This document shows positions 17,009 to 25,945 of a DNA stretch of 64,000 nt, piece by piece (positions within the stretch are counted from its first letter, which is position 1; every line of letters begins with the position of its first letter). Below the pieces are notes generated by a model. The model saw only the letters and a program-made list of their open reading frames with translations, had not been told where the DNA came from and ran no database searches. The stretch lies in NCBI GenBank assembly GCA_036275915.1, contig DASUCV010000004.1:726204-790203 (forward strand), given 5' to 3'. This stretch comes from Candidatus Polarisedimenticolaceae bacterium (GTDB taxonomy: Bacteria; Acidobacteriota; Polarisedimenticolia; Polarisedimenticolales; DASRJG01). The translations under genes and the position numbers were made by a program.

Positions 17009-18576
17009 CGCACGATCGTCCGGCTCTGCTCGCGGAGGAACTGCTGCACGTACCAGGGGCCGCAGCCGCCCTTGCCGGTCGAGCCGGACGCCTTCCAGCC
17101 GCAGAACGACTGAACGCCCGGCCACGCGCCGGTCGTGGCGCCGGTGCGGCGGTTCGCGTAGACGACGCCGGCCTCGATCCTGTCGAAGAACGTCTTGACC
17201 TCGTCCTCGTCCTCGCTGAAGACGCCGGCGGTGAGGCCGTACTCGGTGTCGTTCGCGCGCATGATCGCCTCGTCGAGCGTGCCGAACGAGTCGACGGCGA
17301 GGAACGGCACGAACAGCTCGTCGCGCCAGAGGCGGTGGCTGCCGTGGAGGCGCTCGGCGACGACCGGGGCGACGAAGTGGCCGCGCGCGAGGGCGGGATC
17401 TTGGGGGATCTTCCCTTCGAAAACGAGGTGCCCGTCGCGCCGGGCCTCGGCGACCGCGGCGGCGTGCGTCGCCTTCGCCTTCGCCGTGATGACCGGTCCC
17501 ATGTAGGTGCCGCGGTGCGTCGGATCGCCGACCGCCAGCGTCTTCGCAACCTCGACGAGACGCTCGAGGAACTCGCCGTGAACCTCGCGAGCGACGAACG
17601 CGCGCGAGCAGGCGCTGCACTTCTGGCCGCCGTACCCGAACGCGGAGCGCGCGATCCCCTCCGCGGCCTTCTGGAGATCGGCGCGGCGCGTCACGATCGC
17701 GGGGTTCTTGCCGCCCATCTCGACGATGACCGGCTTGGGCCACCTCTTCGAGAAGCGCCGGTGGAGGTCGAGCCCGACCTCCTTCGACCCGGTGAACACG
17801 ATGCCGTCGAAGCGATCGCCCTGGAACGCCTCGCCGAGCGCACCGCCCTTCCCCGTGATGAATTGGAACGCGCCTGCCGGAACGCCGGCGCCGGTCAAGA
17901 TCTCGTAGAGGCGGAGGCCGGTGAGCGGAGCGTCGGACGACGGCTTGAACACGACCGTGTTGCCGGCGACGAGCGCGCCGCCCGCCATGCCGGCCGCGAG
18001 GGCGAGCGGGAAGTTGAACGGCGCGACGACGGCGAAGACGCCGTGCGGCCTCAGCACCGAGCGCGTGTCCTCGCCGGGGAGCAGGCGGTCGAGCGGCTTC
18101 TCGAACCCGTTGGCCTCCTCCATCTGCGCGGCGTAATAGCGGAAGAGGTCCGCGGCCTCTTCCGCGTCGCCCATCGCCTCGAGACGGTTCTTGCCGACCT
18201 CGAGGCTCATGAGCGCGGCCAGCTCGCTCCGCCGCGCCGAGATCGTCTCGGCGGCCGCGCGCAGGATCGCGACACGCTCGGGCCACGGGCGCGATCCCCA
18301 GTCGAGGAACGCGCGGCGCGCCCCGGTGATCGCATCGCCCACATCCTCCGCCGTCGCGGACGCGAACCGGCCGACGACGAGCGACGCGTCGCCCGGCGAG
18401 AGATCGTCGAACGCTGCGCGGCCCTCGCCGCGCGCGCTTCCGTCGATGAAGAACGGGTGCGTCGCGCCGAGCGTGCGCCTCACGCGCTGGACGGCGGCAT
18501 CGTAGGCGGCGTTCGCCTCGTCGTTGCCGGCGAGCGTGACGTAGGTGACCTTCGATGCGGGAGGCGAAGCGCCCAT
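17005..18576 (-). CDS. Aldehyde dehydrogenase, L-glutamate gamma-semialdehyde (P5C) dehydrogenase type
   Basis: A 523-residue NAD(P)-dependent aldehyde dehydrogenase. Catalytic Cys320 lies in GGQKCSACSR and general base Glu286 in VIVEMGGKNP; the cofactor loop is FTGSKEVG. The GQKCSACSR signature and the C-terminal GATTGAWPGVQSFCGWK...REQSR pattern are those of group-2 P5C dehydrogenases (RocA/PruA), which oxidise glutamate semialdehyde to glutamate in proline, arginine and ornithine catabolism. It precedes and overlaps (ATGA) a class III aminotransferase, a plausible ornithine-to-glutamate pair. The start ATG is 44 bases from the divergent S9 peptidase gene. Confidence 0.87.
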   Translation of the reverse strand: MGASPPASKVTYVTLAGNDEANAAYDAAVQRVRRTLGATHPFFIDGSARGEGRAAFDDLSPGDASLVVGRFASATAEDVGDAITGARRAFLDWGSRPWPERVAILRAAAETISARRSELAALMSLEVGKNRLEAMGDAEEAADLFRYYAAQMEEANGFEKPLDRLLPGEDTRSVLRPHGVFAVVAPFNFPLALAAGMAGGALVAGNTVVFKPSSDAPLTGLRLYEILTGAGVPAGAFQFITGKGGALGEAFQGDRFDGIVFTGSKEVGLDLHRRFSKRWPKPVIVEMGGKNPAIVTRRADLQKAAEGIARSAFGYGGQKCSACSRAFVAREVHGEFLERLVEVAKTLAVGDPTHRGTYMGPVITAKAKATHAAAVAEARRDGHLVFEGKIPQDPALARGHFVAPVVAERLHGSHRLWRDELFVPFLAVDSFGTLDEAIMRANDTEYGLTAGVFSEDEDEVKTFFDRIEAGVVYANRRTGATTGAWPGVQSFCGWKASGSTGKGGCGPWYVQQFLREQSRTIVR

Positions 18577-18620
18577 GGCGGTGAGGGTAACATGCGCGCT
18601 TTCGCGTTGGAGGCCGCCCG

Positions 18621-20675
18621 ATGCCGCTCGCCGCTCTCGTCCTCGCCGCCGCCCTCGCCGCCGCGTCGCGGCGCCCGATGACCCCCGAGGACACCTATCA
18701 CCTGAAGGGTGTCTCCGCGCTCGAGGTCTCGCCGGACGGGAAGAAGATCGCCTACACGCTCGAGATCACCGACCGCGAGAGCGACGCGTTCAAGGACGAG
18801 CTGTGGATCGCCGATGCTTCGGGGAGCGGGGCGAAGCGTCTCTGCCGCTCCGAGGACTCGTGCTCCGATCCGAAGTTCTCACCGGACGGCTCGCGCCTCG
18901 CCTATCTCTCCGACCGCAAGGACGGCACGCAGCTCTGGGTCGCGAAGGTCGGCGAGGGGCGCGGCCGCGCCGTCACCGATATCGCCGAGTCGATCGGCGA
19001 GCTCGACTGGTCCCCCGACGGATCCAAGATCGTCTTCGAGAGGGACGACGCCTACGTGAGGAAGCGTCCGCCGGGCGCCCCCGCTCCCGCGACGAAGGGC
19101 GAGTCGTCCTCGCTCAGCGGCGCCGACGAGCGAAAAGAAGACACCGCTCCCTACGTCATCCATCGCACGCAGATCCAGCAGGACGGCGTCGGCTTCCTCG
19201 AGGACCGCTACACGCACCTCTGGGTCGTCTCGGTCTCCGGCGGGACGCCGAGGCAGATCACGCGCGGATCGCAGGACGACGGCGAGCCGCGCTGGTCGCC
19301 GACCGGCGAGTGGATCGCCTTCGTCTCGAACCGGAACGCCGACCCCGACGCGTCCGACGACACCGACATCTGGATCGTGAAACCGGACGGCGGCCCGGTG
19401 AAGCGCGTCAGCTCGAACGCGGGACCGGACGAGGCGCCGGTCTGGTCGCACAAGGGCGACCGGATCGCCTTCGTCGGCGCGATGCGCGCGAACGACGCCT
19501 ATCAGACGAACCGCATCATGGTCGTCCCGGTCGAAGGCGGGCCGGCGTGCGATCTCTCGGCGGCGCTCGACAACTGGGTCGCCTCCGACGACTACGCGAT
19601 CGGATCGGGAAAGCTCGCACGCCTCCTCTGGTCACCCGACGACGCGACGATCCACGCGGTCTTCGACCGGAAAGGCGCGACGTGGGTCGCGGCGATCCCG
19701 TCGGCCGGCGGCGAGTCGAAGGAGATCCTCGGCGGCTCGAAGGTCTACGGGCTCGTCCGCCGCGCCGGGCCACGCCTCTTCTTCACCGTCTCCACGACGA
19801 CGTCGTTCGGCGAGCTGTGGACGGCGAACGTCGACGGCGCCGGCGCGCACGCGATCGTCCGGCCCAACGGTGAGCTGTTCGACGGACTCGAGCTGTCCGT
19901 CCCCTCGAAGCTCGAGGCGAAGAACAAGGCCGGCGACACGATCGACGCGTGGCTCTACCCGCCGCTCGATCTCGACCCGGCGAAGAAGTACCCGCTCGTC
20001 CTCTACGTTCACGGCGGGCCCCAGGGGTACGACGGCGAGTACTTCGACAGCGGCCTCGAGAACGAGATCTTCCCGGGTCACGGCTGGGCGGTGCTCCGCG
20101 TCAACTACCGCGGCAGCACGTCGTACGGCGAGGCCTTCTGCAAGGCGATCGAAGGCGACTGGCACAGCCGCGAGTTCGAAGACCTGATGGCCGCGCTCGA
20201 CGCCGCAATCGCGAAGAACCCGTGGATCGACGGCACGCGCCTCGGTATCGGCGGCTGGTCGTACGGCGGGATCATGACGATCTGGACGGTCGCGCACACC
20301 GAGCGCTTCAAGGTCGGCGTCCCCGAGCGCTTCGAGATCGACTACCTCTCGTGCTACGGCACCGACCAGTGGCAAACTCAGTACGTCACCGAGTTCGGCA
20401 AGCCCTGGGAGAACGCCGACAAGTACCGCGCCGTCTCACCGGTCACCTTCATCACCCACATCAAGACGCCGCTCTTCCTGATCGCCGACGAGAAGGACGG
20501 CAACTGCCCCGTCTCCCAGGCGATGCAGTTCTACCAGCGCCTCCGCCTCATGGGGATGAAGACCGAGCTCGTCGTCTACCCCGACGAGTCGCACACGATG
20601 TCGATGCCGTCGCACTACGTCGACCGGCTCTACCGGCTCCTCGACTGGTTCGGGCGGTACCTGGACGCGAAGTAG
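18621..20675 (+). CDS. S9-family serine peptidase (prolyl oligopeptidase/acylaminoacyl-peptidase type)
   Basis: A 684-residue exported peptidase. A short signal peptide (about residues 1-16) leads into a seven-bladed propeller with repeated SPDGKKIAYT / SPDGSRLAYLSD / SPTGEWIAFVSN motifs, then an alpha/beta-hydrolase domain from about residue 440. The triad is Ser547 in GGWSYGG, Asp626 in ADEKDGNCPV and His658 in PDESHTM. Family members remove dipeptides or acylated residues from short peptides. GGAGG (about 18610) is a well-placed ribosome-binding site, unlike the leaderless starts nearby. It points toward a convergent TonB receptor gene only 10 bases downstream. Confidence 0.93.
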   Translation: MPLAALVLAAALAAASRRPMTPEDTYHLKGVSALEVSPDGKKIAYTLEITDRESDAFKDELWIADASGSGAKRLCRSEDSCSDPKFSPDGSRLAYLSDRKDGTQLWVAKVGEGRGRAVTDIAESIGELDWSPDGSKIVFERDDAYVRKRPPGAPAPATKGESSSLSGADERKEDTAPYVIHRTQIQQDGVGFLEDRYTHLWVVSVSGGTPRQITRGSQDDGEPRWSPTGEWIAFVSNRNADPDASDDTDIWIVKPDGGPVKRVSSNAGPDEAPVWSHKGDRIAFVGAMRANDAYQTNRIMVVPVEGGPACDLSAALDNWVASDDYAIGSGKLARLLWSPDDATIHAVFDRKGATWVAAIPSAGGESKEILGGSKVYGLVRRAGPRLFFTVSTTTSFGELWTANVDGAGAHAIVRPNGELFDGLELSVPSKLEAKNKAGDTIDAWLYPPLDLDPAKKYPLVLYVHGGPQGYDGEYFDSGLENEIFPGHGWAVLRVNYRGSTSYGEAFCKAIEGDWHSREFEDLMAALDAAIAKNPWIDGTRLGIGGWSYGGIMTIWTVAHTERFKVGVPERFEIDYLSCYGTDQWQTQYVTEFGKPWENADKYRAVSPVTFITHIKTPLFLIADEKDGNCPVSQAMQFYQRLRLMGMKTELVVYPDESHTMSMPSHYVDRLYRLLDWFGRYLDAK

Positions 20676-20685
20676 CGCTCCCCGG

Positions 20686-23436
20686 TCAGAACTCGTACCG
20701 GATCCCGAACCGCGCGTAGCGGCCGACGTTGTAGGTCAGCGGCTCGCCGAAGCTCCCGTTGTCGCGGTCTTGCACCGACTGGATCTGCGTGTAGTTGAGC
20801 ACGTTGAAGACATCCGCGATCACGCCCAGATTGCCCTTCTTGCCGAGCGGCGGCTTCCACTCGAGCCGGAGGTCGAGCTCATTGAACCCGGGGAGGCGCC
20901 GGTCGCCGCGCGGCTCGGCGAAGTAGCGGACCTTCGCGATTCCGTCCTGCGGGAATGCGTGGCACACGTCCGGCGTCGCCGGGTTGTTGTCGTCGTCGAC
21001 GAGCAGGCACTGGCTCTTCTTCGTGTACGTGTCCCCGGTGTAGTACGTCCAGTTGCCCGAGAGCCACAGGTGCGGCCTCTCGAACGCGTACGTCCCCTGG
21101 ATCTTGATCTGGTTCGTGGGGTCGTGCGTGAGATGCCCGTTCCAGTTGATCTTCGAGTTGGGTGTGTCGAGGAACGGGCTCGGTCCGGCGTCCTGCCCTC
21201 CGCTGTCCGACGCTCCGTCGAACCCGACGTTGTCGGTCGTTCCCGTCGTCTTCGAGTAGACGTAGGAGATCTGCCCCTGCCAGTTCTTCTTGAAGTTCTT
21301 CGTCAGCGTGAACATCGCGCCCTTGAAGGTGCGCGTGAGCCCCGAGGGATTCGTCACGAGCAGCGTGTCGGTGTCGAAGTTGTTCCAGTCGTACATCGTC
21401 ACGGTTTGACCGGTCGAGACGAAGTTCCCCGCCGCGTCCTGGACGCCGACGTGTCCGGTCACCGGCGTGTAGTTCGGGTGCTGGGCGATCGTCTCGACGA
21501 ACTGTTTCCACGTTCGATAGATGCCGGTGACCGAGAAGACCATGCCCATCGGCAGTCCTCGGTCGTAGCCGAGGACGACCTGATCCATGTACGGTTGTTT
21601 CAAGTTCGGATCGATCGCGTAGGTCTTCGTTCTCACGGGGAACGTCTGGACCGCCCCGCTGTCCCAGTCGATGACCTTCTGGCTGTCCTGGAACGCCCCG
21701 GGATCGACCCAGTAGTAGTACGTCGCGTGCAAGCCGGCGTAGTAGCGCCCGGCGTGGAACTTGAGGAGGTTCTGGTTGTCCCCGGTGATGTTCCACGCGA
21801 GGCCGAGCCGCGGCGCGATCCCCATGTACGCGTACACCTTGCCGAGCGTGGGCACGCGTCCCTGGTAGTAGTCGAGGCGCACGCCCGGGTTGATCGTCAG
21901 CCTCGGCGTGATCTGCCAGTCGTCCTGGGCGAATCCGCTGACCCGCTCGTTCGTCGCCTTCACGTCGTAGGCCGCGCCGTAGTAGTGCGCCGTGCCGTAG
22001 CCCCCGACGCCGGTGCCGGGATCGGTCCCGTAGTAGTTGTTGTAGATCCACTGGCCGGTCGGGTAGCCGTAGCGGCTGCGGAGCGTCGACCGCTCGACCT
22101 CCATCCCGAACTTGAAGTCGTGCGTCCCGCCCCAGTCGGCGACGTGCTGGGAGATCGACGCGTTGATCTGATTACGCCCGCGATCCGCCTTGTACCAGTA
22201 ATACGAGTTTTGGCTGTAGAGTCCGGTGATCCCGTCGTAGAGCCCGGGCTGGCCGTAGCCCACGGTCGGGTCGAGGTAGTAGTAGCCCTCGTACCCCTGG
22301 AAGGTGACGTCCAGGATCGTGTTGTTCGTGAGCACCGACTTCCAGGCGACGTTCCAGACCCATTCGGGAGCCGTCTCGTGGACGGTCGCCTCCTCGGGGG
22401 TGATGAGATCGCCGCCGCGATTCTTGACGTCGTAGTAGTCCCACTCGACCCACGCGTCGAAGTTGTTGTTCGCGTTGATCTGCCAGCTGATCTTCCCGAA
22501 TCCGCGGGGTGACTTGGTGGTGATGTCCGGTCCGCCGTTGTTCGTCACCTCGTTGAAGTACTGGCCGGAGATGTACCACCAGAGCTTGTCCTTGACGAAC
22601 GGCCCCCCGAAGTTGGCCGTCGTGTTGAGGTACTTCGCCTCGGTCGGGTTCGCTCCGGCCGGGGCGTTGTTCGACCACGCCAGGTTGTCGTCGGTGTAGT
22701 AGGCGTCGACGAGGCCGTGGAAGAGGTTGCTTCCGGACTTCGTCGTGCTGTTGAACATCACGCCGGTGAAGCCGCCGTACTCGGCCGGGGCGCCGAGCCC
22801 CGCCAGCTCGACCTGGTCGATGATGTTGAAGTTCACGAACGACCACGCCGAGCCGGCCTCGGGATCCGAGGTGTCGACGCCGTCGATGTTCCAGGCGACC
22901 CCGGTGTCGGAGGCGCCGCCATAGGCGACCGTATTGTTGATGCCGGGTGCGAGGTTCAAAGCGTCGGGCTGGAATTGGCTCGCGGGGATGTTCGCGAGAA
23001 CCTCGTTCGACAGGATGCTCTTCGTCTCGGGGCTCGTCACGTCGATGTTCGGCGGCTCGCCGGTCACCGTCACCGTCTCCTGGCCCGCGAACGGCGTGAG
23101 ATCGAGGTGAAGGTCGAGTGTTCCGCCGACCTGGATCCGGACATCCTCCCGCTTGAGCGTCTTGTAGCCGGCCATGACGACCGTGACCGTGTACATGCCC
23201 GGTGCGATCTCGGGGAACCGGAACCCGCCCTTCGCGTCGGTCGCCGTCGATCGCGCGCCGCCGATGAGCTGGGGGCTCTCGATCGTGACCGCGGCGCCGA
23301 TGATGGCGCCGCCGTCTTGGCCGCGCACCATTCCCGTGATGGCCGAAGTAGTCTTGCTCTGAGCGAAAGCGCCCGCGTGCATCGCGAAGAGCAAGCACGC
23401 GACGGCGGCGAGCCGTACGGCATGGGTCAGTCTCAT
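20686..23436 (-). CDS. Oar-like TonB-dependent outer-membrane receptor with carboxypeptidase-regulatory domain
   Basis: A 916-residue outer-membrane protein. Signal peptide (to about residue 25, AGAFAQS), a carboxypeptidase-regulatory-like (transthyretin-fold) domain (about 28-110), a plug (about 120-250, with DTGVAWNIDGVDTSDPEAG), and a long beta-barrel rich in aromatic residues ending in RFGIRYEF, a typical outer-membrane C-terminus. Such receptors are abundant in Acidobacteriota and take up large substrates or anchor surface structures; ligand unknown. ATG 23436 is chosen over an upstream ATG (23469) because GGAGGAG lies just before it and the signal peptide then has normal form. Divergent from the sulfatase-like gene, 113 bases apart. 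Confidence 0.92.
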   Translation of the reverse strand: MRLTHAVRLAAVACLLFAMHAGAFAQSKTTSAITGMVRGQDGGAIIGAAVTIESPQLIGGARSTATDAKGGFRFPEIAPGMYTVTVVMAGYKTLKREDVRIQVGGTLDLHLDLTPFAGQETVTVTGEPPNIDVTSPETKSILSNEVLANIPASQFQPDALNLAPGINNTVAYGGASDTGVAWNIDGVDTSDPEAGSAWSFVNFNIIDQVELAGLGAPAEYGGFTGVMFNSTTKSGSNLFHGLVDAYYTDDNLAWSNNAPAGANPTEAKYLNTTANFGGPFVKDKLWWYISGQYFNEVTNNGGPDITTKSPRGFGKISWQINANNNFDAWVEWDYYDVKNRGGDLITPEEATVHETAPEWVWNVAWKSVLTNNTILDVTFQGYEGYYYLDPTVGYGQPGLYDGITGLYSQNSYYWYKADRGRNQINASISQHVADWGGTHDFKFGMEVERSTLRSRYGYPTGQWIYNNYYGTDPGTGVGGYGTAHYYGAAYDVKATNERVSGFAQDDWQITPRLTINPGVRLDYYQGRVPTLGKVYAYMGIAPRLGLAWNITGDNQNLLKFHAGRYYAGLHATYYYWVDPGAFQDSQKVIDWDSGAVQTFPVRTKTYAIDPNLKQPYMDQVVLGYDRGLPMGMVFSVTGIYRTWKQFVETIAQHPNYTPVTGHVGVQDAAGNFVSTGQTVTMYDWNNFDTDTLLVTNPSGLTRTFKGAMFTLTKNFKKNWQGQISYVYSKTTGTTDNVGFDGASDSGGQDAGPSPFLDTPNSKINWNGHLTHDPTNQIKIQGTYAFERPHLWLSGNWTYYTGDTYTKKSQCLLVDDDNNPATPDVCHAFPQDGIAKVRYFAEPRGDRRLPGFNELDLRLEWKPPLGKKGNLGVIADVFNVLNYTQIQSVQDRDNGSFGEPLTYNVGRYARFGIRYEF

Positions 23437-23537
23437 CGTCTCCTCCCGGTCGTGACCGGACCGTAACATCGGGCGGATCGATGAGACAACAGGAATTTGC
23501 GTTTCGACGTCGATGGGTTACGCCGACACGCGCCTTC

Positions 23538-23543
23538 TACAAT
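23538..23543 (+). promoter_or_regulatory. Candidate -10 box TACAAT, 6 nt before the sulfatase-like gene start
   Basis: TACAAT followed by GGGTCG and then ATG 23550. Transcription starting seven bases after the box would begin at the ATG itself, giving a leaderless mRNA. No clear -35 is visible. Confidence 0.5.
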
Positions 23544-23549
23544 GGGTCG

Positions 23550-25871
23550 ATGCGCCCTCCAGGTCGCGACCTTGGTCCGCAGCGCCGTCCCCGATGGCCG
23601 GTGCTGCTGCTCCTCTCACTTGTTATCTACGCATGCGGAGAGCGCCGGACGGGGCTCGGCGCATTGCCGCGCGGCATCCATGCCGCGAACCTGAACCTCG
23701 TCGTCGTCACACTCGACACGACGCGGGCCGATCGCATCGGGTGCTACGGCGCCAAAAATGTGGCCACGCCGCACCTCGACGCCCTGGCGAAAGACGGTGT
23801 GCGGTTCACGCGCGCGGTCTCGCCGATGCCGCTGACCTTGCCGGCGCACTGCACGATCTTCACCGGGCTCCTCCCCGGCGCGCACGGCGTCCGCGACAAC
23901 GGCGGGTTCAAGCTGTCGCCGGAGCACGTCACCCTCGCGGAGGTGCTCGAGGAGCGCGGGTTCGCGACCGGCGGGTTCGTCTCGGCGTTCGTGCTCGATC
24001 ATCGCTGGGGGATCGCGCAGGGGTTCGACACCTACTTCGACGACTTCGACCTGAAGCAGCAGGAGAAGCTGTCGATGGGCGACATCCAGCGGCCGGGGAA
24101 CGAGACGGTCGACCATGCCGTCGCGTGGCTGCGGACGGTCAAAGACAAGCGCTTCTTCGCCTGGATCCACCTCTACGACCCGCACGCGCCGTATGCGCCG
24201 CCGGAGCCCTATCGATCGCAGTACCGCGATCGCCCGTACGACGGCGAGATCGCGTGGACCGATGAGCTCGTCGGACGGATCTTGGCGTCGCTCCGCGATC
24301 TCGGCGTCGCCGACCGCACCGTCGTCGCGGTGCTCGCCGATCACGGCGAGAGCCTCGGCGAGCACGGCGAGCACGGCCACGGCTACTTCGTCTACGAGCA
24401 GGTGACGCACATCCCGCTCCTGTTGGTGACGCCGTACTCCGGCACGCGCGGCAAGGTCGTCGACGCGGTCGTGAAGTCGATCGACCTGGCGCCGACGCTC
24501 CTCGACCTGCTCGGCGTCGCCGGGGTGACGCTCGGGACCGGCTCGAGCGCGGTGCCGCTCGTCACAGGCGCGTCGGCGGCGGGAGGCGACGGGTACAGCG
24601 AGTCGTTCTACGCGCGCCTCCACTACGGCTGGAGCGAGCTGCGCGCGGTGCGCACGAAGCGGTGGCACTTCATCGAGGCGCCGAAGGCGGAGCTGTACGA
24701 CCTCGACGCCGACCCGGGCGAGACGACGAACGTGGCATCAAGGGAGCTCGACGTCATCGACCGCCTGCGTGGATCGCTCGGCGAGTTCGAGAAGGAGTCG
24801 ATCGCGAAGCTCGCCGCGGCGGCGCCGGTCGAGGAGGACGAGGAGACGCTCAAGAAGCTCGCTTCGCTCGGCTACGTCGGCGGCACGACCGACACGTCGG
24901 GCAAGTCGTGGCGCGATCTCCCCGATCCGAAGGATCGCCTCCCCGTCTACGACGACATGAACCACGTGCGCGAGCTGGTCAAGGACGGGAAGGAAGCCGA
25001 GGCGGTGCCGATCCTCCAGGCGATCCTCGCGAAGGCGCCCGAGGTCATCGACGCGTATTACACGCTCGGCAACTGCCTCGCGAAGGACCACAAGTTCACC
25101 GAGGCCGCGGCGTACTACAAGAAGACGCTCGAGCTGCGGCCCGACCACGATTACGCGATGATCGGCCTCGCCGACATGCTCGTCGCCGAGGGCAAGGTCG
25201 ACGACGCGATCGCCGGGTACACGCACTTCCTGAGCCAGGATCCGAAGAACGCGCAGATCCTCTACCGTCTGGCGCAGGTGCAGCTCGACGACGGCCGCGA
25301 TGCCGACGCCGCGGCGAACTTCAAGAAGACGCTCGACGCGGAGCCGCGAACGGCGCGCGCCGAGGTCGGCCTCGGTGTCGTGGCTTTCCACCAGGGGCGC
25401 TCGGACGAGGCGGCCCTCGGCCTGAAGAAGGCGCTCGCGATCGACCCGAAGGCGCGGTGGGCGCGCTACAACCTGGCGTTGATCGCGGAGGCACGGAAGG
25501 ACGTGCAGGGGGCGATCGCGGGCTACCGCGCCGAGATCGCCGACTACCCGGACGCTTACAAGGCGCAGTTCAACCTGGGAATCCTCCTGGGGAAGTCGGG
25601 GGATCTCCCGGGCGCCGTCGCCGCGCTCCAGGCCTGCGTCACCCACGAGCCCAACTGGCCGATCGGCCGCTTCTACCTCGCCAAGGCGCTCATCTTGAGC
25701 GGTGACGTGCCTGGTGCCAAGGACCAAGCGCTCCGGGGTCTCGCAATCGACGACAAGTCGTCGTACGCCGCGGTCGGCCATTACGTCCTCGCCGACGTCT
25801 ACAACCGCAGCGGCGATGCCGCCCTCGCGCGCTCCGAGATGAACAAGGCAGCGGCGCTGGACAGGAATTAA
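23550..25871 (+). CDS. Sulfatase-like (alkaline phosphatase superfamily) hydrolase fused to TPR repeats, probable lipoprotein
   Basis: A 773-residue envelope protein. A hydrophobic N-terminus ends in VIYAC (Cys29, possible lipobox). The sulfatase fold follows (about 48-440) with metal ligands in LDTTRADRIGCYG (D56) and ADHGESLGEHGEHGHGYFVYEQ. The formylglycine motif C/S-x-P-x-R is absent; the position reads PLTLPAHCTIFTG, so Thr96 would be the nucleophile, as in phosphotransferase-like members. After LKKLASLGYVGG come about eight TPR units (about 480-773). Hydrolysis of sulfate esters is therefore uncertain; phosphoester or phosphotransfer chemistry is possible. ATG 23550 is preferred to the upstream ATG 23481 because a TACAAT box sits six bases before it. 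Confidence 0.85.
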   Translation: MRPPGRDLGPQRRPRWPVLLLLSLVIYACGERRTGLGALPRGIHAANLNLVVVTLDTTRADRIGCYGAKNVATPHLDALAKDGVRFTRAVSPMPLTLPAHCTIFTGLLPGAHGVRDNGGFKLSPEHVTLAEVLEERGFATGGFVSAFVLDHRWGIAQGFDTYFDDFDLKQQEKLSMGDIQRPGNETVDHAVAWLRTVKDKRFFAWIHLYDPHAPYAPPEPYRSQYRDRPYDGEIAWTDELVGRILASLRDLGVADRTVVAVLADHGESLGEHGEHGHGYFVYEQVTHIPLLLVTPYSGTRGKVVDAVVKSIDLAPTLLDLLGVAGVTLGTGSSAVPLVTGASAAGGDGYSESFYARLHYGWSELRAVRTKRWHFIEAPKAELYDLDADPGETTNVASRELDVIDRLRGSLGEFEKESIAKLAAAAPVEEDEETLKKLASLGYVGGTTDTSGKSWRDLPDPKDRLPVYDDMNHVRELVKDGKEAEAVPILQAILAKAPEVIDAYYTLGNCLAKDHKFTEAAAYYKKTLELRPDHDYAMIGLADMLVAEGKVDDAIAGYTHFLSQDPKNAQILYRLAQVQLDDGRDADAAANFKKTLDAEPRTARAEVGLGVVAFHQGRSDEAALGLKKALAIDPKARWARYNLALIAEARKDVQGAIAGYRAEIADYPDAYKAQFNLGILLGKSGDLPGAVAALQACVTHEPNWPIGRFYLAKALILSGDVPGAKDQALRGLAIDDKSSYAAVGHYVLADVYNRSGDAALARSEMNKAAALDRN

Positions 25872-25940
25872 GGGGACAGCTACCGAATTCTCAAACTAAC
25901 CACCCTTCGACTTTGGGTGAGAATTCGGTAGCTGTCCTCT
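25871..25940. repeat. Imperfect palindrome of the GGGGACAGCT family
   Basis: Arms 25871-25893 and 25918-25940 are reverse complements over 23 bases with one mismatch (AGGGGACAGC versus AGAGGACAGC). The 24-base loop itself has CACCC/GGGTG complementarity. The core AGGGGACAGCTACCGAATTC matches the inner arm of the element at 3837-3944 (AGGGGACAGCTTCCGAAACTC) closely. The first base is the last A of the TAA stop of the sulfatase-like gene, and the far end lies five bases from the stop of the convergent ABC/M1 gene. Confidence 0.9.
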
Positions 25941-25945
25941 TGATT

